Shown: positions 44,797-53,515, counted from the stretch's first letter. The stretch: DNA of 64,000 bases from Aliarcobacter cibarius (GCF_013372265.1 NZ_CP054051.1:124001-188000); one strand, 5' to 3'. Notes: generated from the sequence alone by a model not told the origin. Numbers and translations: made by a program.

Positions 44797-47700
44797 TTAT
44801 TTATCATCAGACAAAATAAAATTTTGATTCAATTTTACTTGAGGTCTTTGCTCAAAATGAAATTTTTCTTGAGTAATTTTAGGAACTAATTCTGTAACAT
44901 GTTCAGATAATACATTTACTTTAAGTGTTTGATTTTTATCAAAAGCATCTAGTACACTATATGTAAATACTCCATGATTGTTATAACCCTCAAGTGCAAC
45001 TTGTTCTGAACTACTTGCAACTATATAATTTATACTATTGTTATCATGAGATAATCTATTTGTAGTTGCATTATCACTAATATTTTCAATTACTGCTCCA
45101 CTATAACAAGTATCTAACATAACTAATGACTTATTTGTATAATTTGCTATTTTTGCAAGATTTTGTTTAATATTATCTATTGAAATTTTTTCATCAATTT
45201 TATAAGGTATAAATTGATATTTTCCATCTTGAATTGTTCCATGACCTGCTATATAAAGTACAAAAGTGTCATTTATTTTTAACTTTTTAGATATTTCATC
45301 AAAGATTTTATCGATATTATCTTTTGTTACTTCATTATCTTGTAGTTTATATGTAAAAATATTTTCAAAGGTATTTTTACTATTTTTTACAAACTTTTCT
45401 TTTACTGATTCTACATCATTAACAGTATATTTTAAATTATAATTTTTATCTTCATACTCAGCAACTGCAAGTGATAAAAAATAAAGATTTGATTTTTCAA
45501 GTACAATATTGTTGTTTTCAGTTTCTAATTTTTTAATATCATCAATAGACATATTTTTTGATTTTTCTATTATTTTATAATCAGCAGTTACTTCAAGTTT
45601 ATCACTAACATTTGCAATATTCATATCTTTATCATAGGCTTTAAATTCAATTGTACTTTTACCAGGATATAAAGTATGAACACTTTTATAAATCTTACAT
45701 TTATCATTTTGATTATCTATTTGCTCAATTGAAAAACCTCTACTTTGAGGTGGATTTATTGATTGTCCATTGATTATAAGTTTTGCATCTGCAATTCCAT
45801 TACCTGCATCACAAACTTGATAAGTAAGTTCAATATCTTTTGCATTTATCATTTTATTTATTAAAATTTTTAATTCAGGAGGCATAATATTTAATATTAC
45901 AGATTTTACATCCATTGGAATTTCTACTTTTTCACCTGCAAGTATTTTTTTAATTAAATCAGGTCTATAAAATTTTTCAAATAATCTATCATTTTCAATT
46001 ATCTTAGCTTCTTTATATAAGCCTTGATTTTGATGATATTTTAATAAATCTTTTCCATTCCCACCATAAGTAAATAGACCTTCTGGTGTATATATAATCC
46101 AATCATTTTCATTTTGAATGTATAAAGATAATTGAGGATATATTATTTCTTTTTTATGCATAAAAAGTTGAAAAAAGTTTTTAATCTGATCTTGAGTAGG
46201 AGTAAATGATAAATTATAAGTATTTCTTAAATTTTCAAGATCTTCTTCTCCAAAATTTAGGAAATTTTCTATTATAGTATCTTTATCATCACCAAATTGC
46301 TTACTAAAGCCTTCTAATACTTCTTTATCAAATTCATTTTTAACATATTTTAACTTACTTAAAATATCTAAATTAAAAATATGAATAATATTATCTAATC
46401 CTGTATATACTAATTTATTATTCTTAATATCTATATCTTTTGGAAAAGCAGAAAAACCTTGTAAATTTGCGATTATTTCACCCTTATCATTCAATATTGG
46501 CATAAATGTAATATCTGAAGTTATTAATAAAATATATTTATCTTTTATTGGATATGAATTTAATAATTTAGTATCTCCCACTAAAAAATACTCTTTTTTA
46601 TTTTTTGTTTTCATATTTACAAATTCTATAACTTTTCCATCGTATTTTTGATTTATACTTAATGAAGAAGTACTTTTATCATCTGATGTTATTGATTTAT
46701 CTTGTTCATTGAATATTAAATTTTTAAAATCAAACTCTTTAAATTTATTGTTTATTTTTAACTCAAGATTATCTTTAGAATTTATCTTTGCATTTTCAAT
46801 ATTTATATTATTTTTATTCTCGAAAATCTTTTCAGCATGAGTTCCGTTAAATGACCTAAAATTTGTTTGAAAATTAAAATCCTCAATTAATATATTTCTA
46901 CTTAAATTTATAGAAAATTTATATAGTTTTTTATCTGTACTTACTACATTTACAACATAATCATCTTTTTCTTTAATAATATTAGCCGCTAATAAAATAA
47001 TAGGATCCCCTAAATTATAATGCTGAATCTCATTATTTTCAGTATTAATTATATTTATTAAATTATTATTGTTAATCGCAACTATAAATTTACCATCATC
47101 AGAAATTGATAAGTATATATTTTTAAATGCTATAATATTTTTTAATGTTTTAATTATTTTTCCACTTTGTATGTCTATACCATGAATTAAATCATTTTTA
47201 CTCATATCATTTGTACTATTTAGAGTACTAAAATACAGTATGTTTTTATTTTCATCAAAAACAATTTGTAGTGGATTACCCTCTAACCCTGAAGAAATCC
47301 AAGGTCTAAATTCTTTTAAAAGTGATAAATTATTTTTATCATACATTTTTATTGATTTATCATTAACACTGAAAAAGAAATATTTTTTAGTTTCTAAAGC
47401 AGCAATTACTTGTTCTTTTTTTGTAAAATTATTTATTATAGGGAAAACTTTTTCATCTTTTATATCTAATTTTTCAAATAATTTTAATCTATATTTTAAT
47501 TCTTCTTCTTTTTCGTTGATATGTTTTAAATCTTCTTTTTTATCAAACTCATAAGAAATATCTGAAGATTTTTTTCTAATTTCTATAGCTTTATTTAAAT
47601 CTTTTGATAAATAATCTCCTTTTTCATACATATAAGATAAAGTACGATAACAACTACCAAGATTATTAGCTTTTGGATTATTTTCTACTATTTGATTGGC

Positions 47701-48633
47701 TATCTTAAAAGCTTTCTCATAGTCTGGTTTTTCAGTTCGTAAGTTCATTAGATTTAAATAATATGAGCTTAAGTTACATCCCATCTCAAAATTCTTATTT
47801 TCATAATATGCCTTTTCTAAAAATAATTTTAAATTTTTAAAATCTTTTTTTTCCTGATAATACATATAAAGAGGTTGATAAGCTAATTCTAATTTTAATT
47901 CAACTCCTTTTTTCAACCAATCTAAATATTCCTCATCAGAAAGAATATTTCTTATACCTTCTGAATAAATAATACTTAATATTCCATCTTTATCTCCAAA
48001 CTCTACTGATTTAACATAAAATTCATAAGCTTTTTCATAATCACCTATATTTTCATAAGCTGAAGCCATTCTATAATAAATATTACTAGTCATTTTATAA
48101 CCAGATTTCATATAAATATCATAGTATATAATTGCTTCTTTATAATTTTTAATTTCAGTTGATGATAAAAAAAATGCTAATTCAAGAGTTGCATTTAAAT
48201 CACCTAAGTCATGTGCATTATTTAGCCATCTTTTTGCTTCTTCGAAATTTTCTCTCCTAATATAATATGTTGATAAATTCAACATACCTTTTGTATTTTC
48301 TAAATCTACAGATTTTTTAAAGTAATCAAAAGCTTTCATCTCATCATTTCCATTCGCATATATAAGCCCCAAAAGATTAAGTCCAGAAGAATTATTTTTA
48401 TCAGCTGATTTTTTTGCATATTCAAAAGCTTTTTTTAAATCTTTTTCTACACCCATTCCATAAAAATTAGCTTTTCCAATATAATATTGAGCTTCTGCAT
48501 CATCTGGAAATTTCTGAAATATATCAATAGCTTCTTTGTATTGTTGTTTATTATCAAATAAATCTTTTGCAAATTCGATAGTATTACCCAATAAATGGAT
48601 TGTTAATAAAATTAATATAAATATTTTTTTCAT
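44797..48633 (-). CDS. Exported caspase-family (C14) protease with Sel1/TPR and propeller-like regions
   Basis: 1278 aa with signal peptide (1-18), so predicted periplasmic or surface. Residues 20-360 hold Sel1/TPR-type repeats (AQYYIGKANFYGMGVEKDLK, SGLNLLGLIYANGNDEMKAF). Residues 400-770 form a beta-rich, propeller-like region. The last ~230 residues are a caspase domain with the dyad His in YIAGHGT (about 1131) and Cys in LDTCYSGA (about 1175), then a substrate-side strand IVASSSEQVALE. Its start overlaps the trypsin-like gene by ATGA. Bacterial caspases usually act in the cytoplasm, so export is unusual. The substrate is unknown. Confidence 0.85.
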   Translation of the reverse strand: MKKIFILILLTIHLLGNTIEFAKDLFDNKQQYKEAIDIFQKFPDDAEAQYYIGKANFYGMGVEKDLKKAFEYAKKSADKNNSSGLNLLGLIYANGNDEMKAFDYFKKSVDLENTKGMLNLSTYYIRRENFEEAKRWLNNAHDLGDLNATLELAFFLSSTEIKNYKEAIIYYDIYMKSGYKMTSNIYYRMASAYENIGDYEKAYEFYVKSVEFGDKDGILSIIYSEGIRNILSDEEYLDWLKKGVELKLELAYQPLYMYYQEKKDFKNLKLFLEKAYYENKNFEMGCNLSSYYLNLMNLRTEKPDYEKAFKIANQIVENNPKANNLGSCYRTLSYMYEKGDYLSKDLNKAIEIRKKSSDISYEFDKKEDLKHINEKEEELKYRLKLFEKLDIKDEKVFPIINNFTKKEQVIAALETKKYFFFSVNDKSIKMYDKNNLSLLKEFRPWISSGLEGNPLQIVFDENKNILYFSTLNSTNDMSKNDLIHGIDIQSGKIIKTLKNIIAFKNIYLSISDDGKFIVAINNNNLINIINTENNEIQHYNLGDPIILLAANIIKEKDDYVVNVVSTDKKLYKFSINLSRNILIEDFNFQTNFRSFNGTHAEKIFENKNNINIENAKINSKDNLELKINNKFKEFDFKNLIFNEQDKSITSDDKSTSSLSINQKYDGKVIEFVNMKTKNKKEYFLVGDTKLLNSYPIKDKYILLITSDITFMPILNDKGEIIANLQGFSAFPKDIDIKNNKLVYTGLDNIIHIFNLDILSKLKYVKNEFDKEVLEGFSKQFGDDKDTIIENFLNFGEEDLENLRNTYNLSFTPTQDQIKNFFQLFMHKKEIIYPQLSLYIQNENDWIIYTPEGLFTYGGNGKDLLKYHQNQGLYKEAKIIENDRLFEKFYRPDLIKKILAGEKVEIPMDVKSVILNIMPPELKILINKMINAKDIELTYQVCDAGNGIADAKLIINGQSINPPQSRGFSIEQIDNQNDKCKIYKSVHTLYPGKSTIEFKAYDKDMNIANVSDKLEVTADYKIIEKSKNMSIDDIKKLETENNNIVLEKSNLYFLSLAVAEYEDKNYNLKYTVNDVESVKEKFVKNSKNTFENIFTYKLQDNEVTKDNIDKIFDEISKKLKINDTFVLYIAGHGTIQDGKYQFIPYKIDEKISIDNIKQNLAKIANYTNKSLVMLDTCYSGAVIENISDNATTNRLSHDNNSINYIVASSSEQVALEGYNNHGVFTYSVLDAFDKNQTLKVNVLSEHVTELVPKITQEKFHFEQRPQVKLNQNFILSDDK

Positions 48634-49913
48634 CTAAAACTTGTCACCCTTTCATAAGAGCCATCTTCATCTGTATCATAAGCTATAATATCCCAAATAC
48701 CATCATTATCTATATCTTTCATCATAGCATCTGGAATACCATTTTTATTTCTATCAATTTTTGCAAGTTTTATATTTTTATATAAACCTTGCTCTATAAT
48801 TTTATTTTTATATTCATCAGCATTTTTCTTTTTCACTATTACGCTATCTTTTGAATCAATGAAATTTTTTATATCAATTACAGATATTCCAAAATTTAGA
48901 TTTTCTCCTTTTTTATTTGAAAAAGCTCCAATTCCAATCAATTCTAATTTATCATTTACAATTGGACTTCCAGAATTACCTTTATTTGCATTCATAGAGT
49001 ATTGTAGTATGTAATCAGCTTTATATTCATCCCAACTATAATCATTTAAAATATTTGTTAACATCCCATATTCAAATGCAAAATAATATCCAAGAGGATG
49101 TCCCATATTATAAATATTCATTCCTTTTTTTAATGAATCGATATCTGCTAGTTTTAAAGAAATATAGTCATTTTTACTAATCAAATCTTTAGGCATTTCT
49201 AATAATGCTAAATCTTTTGTCATATCTACTTTTACAACTTTAACTTTATAATAATTATTATTCGATGGCTTATTTCCTAGTTTTGGTTTAAATGCGATAT
49301 AAACATTTTCTTTATCTGGTTCTACAACATGATAATTCGTTAAGATATTTTTGCCATCATTTATAACCACACCTGCACCAATGGAATTATCCGATTTATT
49401 GTTAATAACTACCGTTGATGATTCAAGTTTAGGAATGATAATATTTGCTTCTTTTTCACCCCTATCATTTGAAATAATTTTTGATTTATCTACATAAACT
49501 CTTTCATCTTTTTTTATATTTTCTTCATTATTTATTAAAGTTTCATGTTTTGGATTAGTATTTAATATAAATTCTTTTTGATATGATTTAGACTTAATTA
49601 GAAAAGTTAATGTGCCAATCTCATCATCTAAAATAATATATTTGTTAGATTGTGGATAATCTTGAGCAATATCTTTTTTTAATTCAATTTTTTCTAAAAG
49701 CTCCAATTTATTTTTATTAGTTTTATAAAAAATTTCTAAAACTTCGTCTTTATTAGATTTCATACTAAACTTTAATTTGTCATCTTTAAATACTATATCG
49801 TTATTTTCTAATCTATAAATTGAATCATTTTTATTTAATTCTAAATTTACTTCAACTTTTGCAAATAAACTTGAACACAATATAAAAAATAAAATGAATT
49901 GTTTACTTATCAT
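48630..49913 (-). CDS. Exported trypsin-like protease with DUF4384-like and Ca-binding parts
   Basis: 427 aa with signal peptide (1-18). Residues 25-120 resemble DUF4384, a beta domain often found with caspases. A trypsin fold follows with His195 in LTNYHVV, Asp234 in KDLALLE and Ser314 in KGNSGSPI. There is no PDZ. The C-terminus (about 388-423) contains DRNKNGIPD, DIDNDGIWD and DTDEDGSYE, calcium-binding thrombospondin-3-like loops. The start lies inside the upstream DUF4145 gene (11-nt overlap) and the stop overlaps the caspase start. It could activate the caspase by cleavage in the periplasm; this is inference. Confidence 0.85.
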   Translation of the reverse strand: MISKQFILFFILCSSLFAKVEVNLELNKNDSIYRLENNDIVFKDDKLKFSMKSNKDEVLEIFYKTNKNKLELLEKIELKKDIAQDYPQSNKYIILDDEIGTLTFLIKSKSYQKEFILNTNPKHETLINNEENIKKDERVYVDKSKIISNDRGEKEANIIIPKLESSTVVINNKSDNSIGAGVVINDGKNILTNYHVVEPDKENVYIAFKPKLGNKPSNNNYYKVKVVKVDMTKDLALLEMPKDLISKNDYISLKLADIDSLKKGMNIYNMGHPLGYYFAFEYGMLTNILNDYSWDEYKADYILQYSMNANKGNSGSPIVNDKLELIGIGAFSNKKGENLNFGISVIDIKNFIDSKDSVIVKKKNADEYKNKIIEQGLYKNIKLAKIDRNKNGIPDAMMKDIDNDGIWDIIAYDTDEDGSYERVTSFR

Positions 49914-50706
49914 TATTTAATCCTACCAAAAGATTTTGAGTTTTAAATATTTCTAATAGTGCAACTAAAGTACTTAATACTAATAAGGCATCTTTTGAAG
50001 TAAATATGATTGGTTGTTTTATACTTGGATGAGCTACCCTATTTCCAAAAGCTTTTATAGTGTGTGCATAGCTTTTTGTTTGGTGAGTTAAAATCTCTTT
50101 TTTGAATAATAAATAAATCATTTTATTTAAAGATTCTTCTTCGATTTCATTTACTTTGCAAATATTTAAAAGTATTTTTTCTAAAACAACTCTAGCATTA
50201 AATAATACATAATTTGTATCTGTATCAATTCTTTTATCTAAATTTTCTAATTTTATTTCAGGATTAATTATATTTTCATATTTTTTGAGTTCAACTTCAA
50301 TATCTTCAAATATATTTATTTTTGATTGAATTCTTTCTTTTTCTATTTTCAATTTTTCATCTAACATCTCTTTTGAGATTCTACTTTTCTCTCTATATGT
50401 AAAAAGCATAGATAATCCAATTGAATATATAAGTAAAAATATCATCAAAATATTTGTGTCTTTTGAAAATAAATTTGAGATAATGTTATTCTTTTCAGGT
50501 TCTAACTTTGCATTTATATCTGGGAATTCATAAGTATCTAGTTTTTTTTCACCATTTTGATAACTATATTTTTCAAAGGTATTTGTATTTTCTTTTTTTT
50601 CTACATATATTTCTTTTGTATTATTAAAAAGAAATGAAAATATTAATATTGAAATAATAATAACAGTCCAATAAACGAATGGATTTGAGAAGTTGATTTT
50701 AAACAT
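49903..50706 (-). CDS. Membrane protein with cytoplasmic DUF4145-like domain
   Basis: 267 aa: a membrane helix (about 12-28), a short periplasmic part with PxxNAKLEPEKNN, a second helix (about 85-103), a charged coiled coil (105-150) and a C-terminal DUF4145-like helical domain (about 160-255) with IKAFGNRVAHPSI. The usual Arg of RxxGN is Lys here. DUF4145 is HEPN-related, but RNase activity is not clear. Same architecture as the frameshifted pair at 43640-44717. Second gene of the operon after the FtsZ-like gene. Confidence 0.72.
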   Translation of the reverse strand: MFKINFSNPFVYWTVIIISILIFSFLFNNTKEIYVEKKENTNTFEKYSYQNGEKKLDTYEFPDINAKLEPEKNNIISNLFSKDTNILMIFLLIYSIGLSMLFTYREKSRISKEMLDEKLKIEKERIQSKINIFEDIEVELKKYENIINPEIKLENLDKRIDTDTNYVLFNARVVLEKILLNICKVNEIEEESLNKMIYLLFKKEILTHQTKSYAHTIKAFGNRVAHPSIKQPIIFTSKDALLVLSTLVALLEIFKTQNLLVGLNNDK

Positions 50707-50791
50707 ACATACCCTAAAAATAATTAAATATAAAGTTATCTATTGTATCGATATTCTTCTTATTTTCAATTTTTTGTTAAAGTAATATTTA

Positions 50792-51481
50792 CTAAATCAT
50801 CAAATTTATCTTGTTATTAAGCAAGTTAAATGACTCTTTCATACTCAAATGCTCAAAACTTTTTAACTCATCATTTTCTATTTCTATAATTGATACATTT
50901 TTTAGTTGCTTTAAAAAATCTATTGTTTCATTTGCTCTATTACTTTTTTTAGAACCTTCCCAAGAAAATGGTTTTACTAAAATACATTTAACTATGATAT
51001 TTTTATTTGATAAATATTCTGCTATTGCTTTTGTAGAACCACTACCAACTCCACCACCTAGAGTTGCTATTAAAGTTATTGATAAATTTTCATTTATAAA
51101 ATTATCAATTTGATTTAATACATCCTCTGTAATTAAAGAAAATCCACATTTTTCATTAGAACCACAACCTAGATTATCAGGTTTTTTAAGATATATTTTA
51201 TTTTTTACTTTTTTTTGTTCTAAGGCTCTTTTATCGCTATTTATAATTAAGCTTTCATATTGATTTGCCAGATATTCAACTATATTAGAACCTCCACCAC
51301 CAATACCTATGATTTTTTTCTTTTCACTGTATTGTTCTTGCTTTTTCTTAATGAAATAATTTTTGATTTTAAAATAATAGATATTTTTAAAATCTTGATA
51401 AACAGATTTTAGACCTTTATATAATAGATACAAAAATATAACAACTGTAAAAGTAATTATAATAATTGATAGATTATCCAC
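50792..51481 (-). CDS. Membrane-anchored FtsZ-like GTP-binding domain lacking T7
   Basis: 229 aa with a GTG start (GGA 9 nt before). A membrane helix (5-23) and a basic linker precede an FtsZ/tubulin-type nucleotide domain: IGIGGGGSNIVEY (58-70), IINSDKRALE (79-88), NLGCGSNEKCGFS (103-115), tubulin signature GGGVGSGS (142-149), VKPFSWEGSK (169-178) and IENDEL (201-206). The protein stops at the end of helix H7, so the T7 loop and the C-terminal domain that complete the GTPase between FtsZ subunits are absent. A +1 reading near 50800 would change only the last ~10 residues. First gene of a long same-strand run to 44055. Confidence 0.85.
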   Translation of the reverse strand: MDNLSIIIITFTVVIFLYLLYKGLKSVYQDFKNIYYFKIKNYFIKKKQEQYSEKKKIIGIGGGGSNIVEYLANQYESLIINSDKRALEQKKVKNKIYLKKPDNLGCGSNEKCGFSLITEDVLNQIDNFINENLSITLIATLGGGVGSGSTKAIAEYLSNKNIIVKCILVKPFSWEGSKKSNRANETIDFLKQLKNVSIIEIENDELKSFEHLSMKESFNLLNNKINLMI

Positions 51482-51508
51482 ATTTATTCCAATAATTAAA
51501 ATATAAAT

Positions 51509-51531
51509 AAGTACAGTAAAATACTGTACTT
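51509..51531 (-). terminator. Hairpin between the repeat-peptide gene and the FtsZ-like gene
   Basis: Perfect inverted repeat AAGTACAGTA / TACTGTACTT with a 3-nt loop, 12 nt after the repeat-peptide stop and 28 nt before the FtsZ-like start, followed on the minus strand by a T-rich tail. It could end the first transcript or be an operator for the FtsZ-like operon. Confidence 0.55.
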
Positions 51532-51543
51532 AAATATTATGTT

Positions 51544-51858
51544 TTATCTTCCTATATATTCACCATTTGGAGCTAAACTAGAAGAACTACCACTTTGATA
51601 ACTTCCATCTGGTGCCATATGATATGAACTTCCACCCACATAGCTTCCATCAGGTGTCATAGTTGAAGTGCTACCACTATTATACGAACCATCAGGAGCC
51701 ATATTATAAGTGCTACCACCAACATAATTTCCGTCTGGTGTCATTGAATATGTACTTCCACCAACATAATTACCATCGGGGGTCATAGTATAATCACTTG
51801 CATTTGCACCTAAACATAATCCTATTGAGATTAAACTCATACTTACTATTTTTTTCAT
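51544..51858 (-). CDS. Exported peptide of six TPDGxY repeats
   Basis: 104 aa: signal peptide (1-20), then six tandem repeats of 14 residues with core Y-x-M-x-P-D-G-x-Y-x-x-G-S-x (for example MTPDGNYVGGSTY). The repeats are near-identical at the protein level. It resembles short-repeat exported proteins found across Proteobacteria whose function is not settled. It is small enough to be a surface or matrix peptide. It has a shared-type promoter and stands next to, but separate from, the FtsZ-like operon. Confidence 0.75.
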   Translation of the reverse strand: MKKIVSMSLISIGLCLGANASDYTMTPDGNYVGGSTYSMTPDGNYVGGSTYNMAPDGSYNSGSTSTMTPDGSYVGGSSYHMAPDGSYQSGSSSSLAPNGEYIGR

Positions 51859-51887
51859 TTTATTTACTCCTTTTAAAATGTGAAATT

Positions 51888-51920
51888 ATTTTATCAATCC
51901 ATTTAGTCATATTTTGTCTT
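51888..51920 (-). promoter_or_regulatory. Shared-type promoter for the repeat peptide (site 11)
   Basis: Minus strand AAGACA-N5-TGACTA with TAAAAT exactly 21 nt after the first half-site. Faces away from site 12. Confidence 0.6.
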
Positions 51921-51957
51921 TACTTATTTATTCCTTGTATTTTTAATCCTATTTATT

Positions 51958-51990
51958 TAGACAATATATGTCTATATATCTCTTTATAAT
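51958..51990 (+). promoter_or_regulatory. Shared-type promoter for the 75-aa gene (site 12)
   Basis: Plus strand TAGACA-N5-TGTCTA, a perfect dyad, with TATAAT exactly 21 nt after the first half-site, divergent from site 11. Confidence 0.72.
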
Positions 51991-52020
51991 TCTCCTATCA
52001 AAACAATCAAGGAGAATAAA

Positions 52021-52248
52021 ATGATTATCACATTACACGCTGCAAAAAGGTTTTTAGAAAGAGTTATTGGAAAAACTGAATTTACAAATAAAGATTTAGA
52101 ATTAGCAAATGCATATCTAACAAAAGTTTTAAAAAATGTAGTTCCAACAAGTGTTGCAAAAAGTTTTGCATTACCAGGGTTTGAGAATCAATTTTATGTG
52201 GTTCATAAACATAATGCGATTATTACAATTATTCCAAAAAGAGATTAA
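52021..52248 (+). CDS. Hypothetical 75-aa protein
   Basis: Small protein beginning with MIITLHAAKRFLERVIGK and ending in a strand-rich part (FYVVHKHNAIITIIPKRD). No membrane helix. Similar short HAAKRFLERV proteins occur on plasmids and phages as far as I recall, without a function. It has a strong ribosome site (AAGGAG) and a perfect shared-type promoter, so it is expressed alone; the next gene has its own promoter overlapping its end. Confidence 0.65.
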   Translation: MIITLHAAKRFLERVIGKTEFTNKDLELANAYLTKVLKNVVPTSVAKSFALPGFENQFYVVHKHNAIITIIPKRD

Positions 52249-52254
52249 ATTAAA

Positions 52255-52287
52255 TAGACAAAATGTGTACATTTTTAATAATAGTAT
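52255..52287 (+). promoter_or_regulatory. Shared-type promoter for the small-membrane/nuclease operon (site 13)
   Basis: Plus strand TAGACA-N5-TGTACA with TAGTAT exactly 21 nt after the first half-site. Confidence 0.62.
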
Positions 52288-52320
52288 TTCAATATAAAAT
52301 ATAAACAAAAAGGAAACAAA

Positions 52321-52551
52321 ATGCTAGATTCAATCCAAACTGAATTAAACCAAGGTGTAAGAAATATGGCTAAAAGCTCTTTAATTAAAAAGCTAAATGA
52401 ACAAGGAATTAATAAAAATGACTTAGAGAATGAGAAATTTGAAGAGTTACTTTTATTAGAAATTGAGATTATAAAAAATGATGGTAAAAAAGTTGCTGCT
52501 GGAATTGCAGTTGGTATTGGAATCAGTCTTTTGACTGGTGGATTAATATAA
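52321..52551 (+). CDS. Small protein with a C-terminal glycine-rich membrane segment
   Basis: 76 aa. A charged helical N-terminus is followed by a hydrophobic, glycine-rich end (KVAAGIAVGIGISLLTGGLI) able to insert into a membrane. It has AAGGAA before the ATG. Similar layout to the 91-aa protein two genes downstream (N-terminal charged helix, VEQIQ/KNDLENEKFEELL-type spacing, hydrophobic end). First gene of a five-gene run ending in endonuclease I. Confidence 0.65.
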   Translation: MLDSIQTELNQGVRNMAKSSLIKKLNEQGINKNDLENEKFEELLLLEIEIIKNDGKKVAAGIAVGIGISLLTGGLI

Positions 52552-52563
52552 AAGAATTTTGCT

Positions 52564-52842
52564 ATGAACACAAAAGAGTTAGAACTAATTTTAAAGGGAA
52601 AATCTAAGAAATCAACTGCTGGTCAAGTTTGGACAATTACAAAATGTTTATCAATTTTTACATGGTGTGTTGGCAAATTTATTATAAAAAATACACCAAC
52701 TGTTTTAGGTGTTGCTTGGCAAGTAAAAAAAGAAATTTCAAATGAAATAGCACAAAGTATCCATGAATACAAACAAGAACAAAGACAATTGGCTTTAGAA
52801 GAAAAAATTAAAGCTCTAACATTACCTAATAAAAAATCTTAA
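52564..52842 (+). CDS. Hypothetical small membrane-associated protein
   Basis: 92 aa. A central hydrophobic region (LSIFTWCVGKFIIKNTPTVL, about 30-49) is followed by a charged helix (SIHEYKQEQRQLALEEKIKA). Starts 13 nt after the preceding stop, so same transcript. No family recognised. It could be a peripheral or single-span membrane protein. Confidence 0.6.
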   Translation: MNTKELELILKGKSKKSTAGQVWTITKCLSIFTWCVGKFIIKNTPTVLGVAWQVKKEISNEIAQSIHEYKQEQRQLALEEKIKALTLPNKKS

Positions 52843-52855
52843 ATAGGAAAAAATT

Positions 52856-53131
52856 ATGAGACCAGAAGATATTTTAAATAATGCTATTGAATCTATTAAA
52901 AGTGGGATTGATAAAGTTGATGATACTTATGAATCACATATAAGAGAAAAAGCTATTAAAGAAGTAAATGAAAAAATAGAAGAAAAAGGTTTAAGTGTTG
53001 AACAAATTCAAAATGATGATTATGAATCAATGATTAGTGATTTATCAAAGGATATAAAAGCAGATTATGCAAAAAAAACTGCACAAGGTTTATTGGCTTT
53101 TATTGGTTTAGATATGCTTTTAGGGATATAA
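52856..53131 (+). CDS. Small protein with a C-terminal hydrophobic segment
   Basis: 91 aa, Glu/Lys-rich helical body (REKAIKEVNEKIEEKGLSVE) with a short hydrophobic end (GLLAFIGLDMLLGI). Layout and spacing match the 76-aa protein at 52321, so they are probably distant duplicates. 14 nt after the preceding gene and 4 nt before the next. Function unknown. Confidence 0.6.
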   Translation: MRPEDILNNAIESIKSGIDKVDDTYESHIREKAIKEVNEKIEEKGLSVEQIQNDDYESMISDLSKDIKADYAKKTAQGLLAFIGLDMLLGI

Positions 53132-53134
53132 AAT

Positions 53135-53515
53135 ATGATGAATTTTTTATTTAAAACTGGAACTTATCTTTTTATTTGGAAAAAGTTTAAAACTCAAATT
53201 ATTTCACTATTAGCTTCTATTGTTTTAATATGGTTAATATTTGGAATATATGATGATTTAATAAAAATATTTGAATTAGAAGATACAAGCACTTTACTTT
53301 ATTTATTATTAGGGAAATGGTTAATTGTGAGTTTTATTATTTTATATAATATTTTGTTAATCAAATCTATTAAAACTGCATCGAAAGATAAGATTATAGA
53401 AAAAGAAGAAATTATCTTACCTAAAAAATCACAAGAGATTTTAAATAAAAAAGATATATTAACAACAACTGATTTAATATTAAAAAAGTATAGAAGTAAT
53501 AATGACAACTCATAA
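53135..53515 (+). CDS. Two-helix membrane protein
   Basis: 126 aa with two clear membrane helices (about 20-45: IISLLASIVLIWLIFGIY; and 57-80: LYLLLGKWLIVSFIILYNIL) and a charged cytoplasmic tail (KDKIIEKEEIILPKKSQEIL). The last 14 nt overlap the nuclease gene, linking them in one operon. No family recognised. Confidence 0.65.
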   Translation: MMNFLFKTGTYLFIWKKFKTQIISLLASIVLIWLIFGIYDDLIKIFELEDTSTLLYLLLGKWLIVSFIILYNILLIKSIKTASKDKIIEKEEIILPKKSQEILNKKDILTTTDLILKKYRSNNDNS

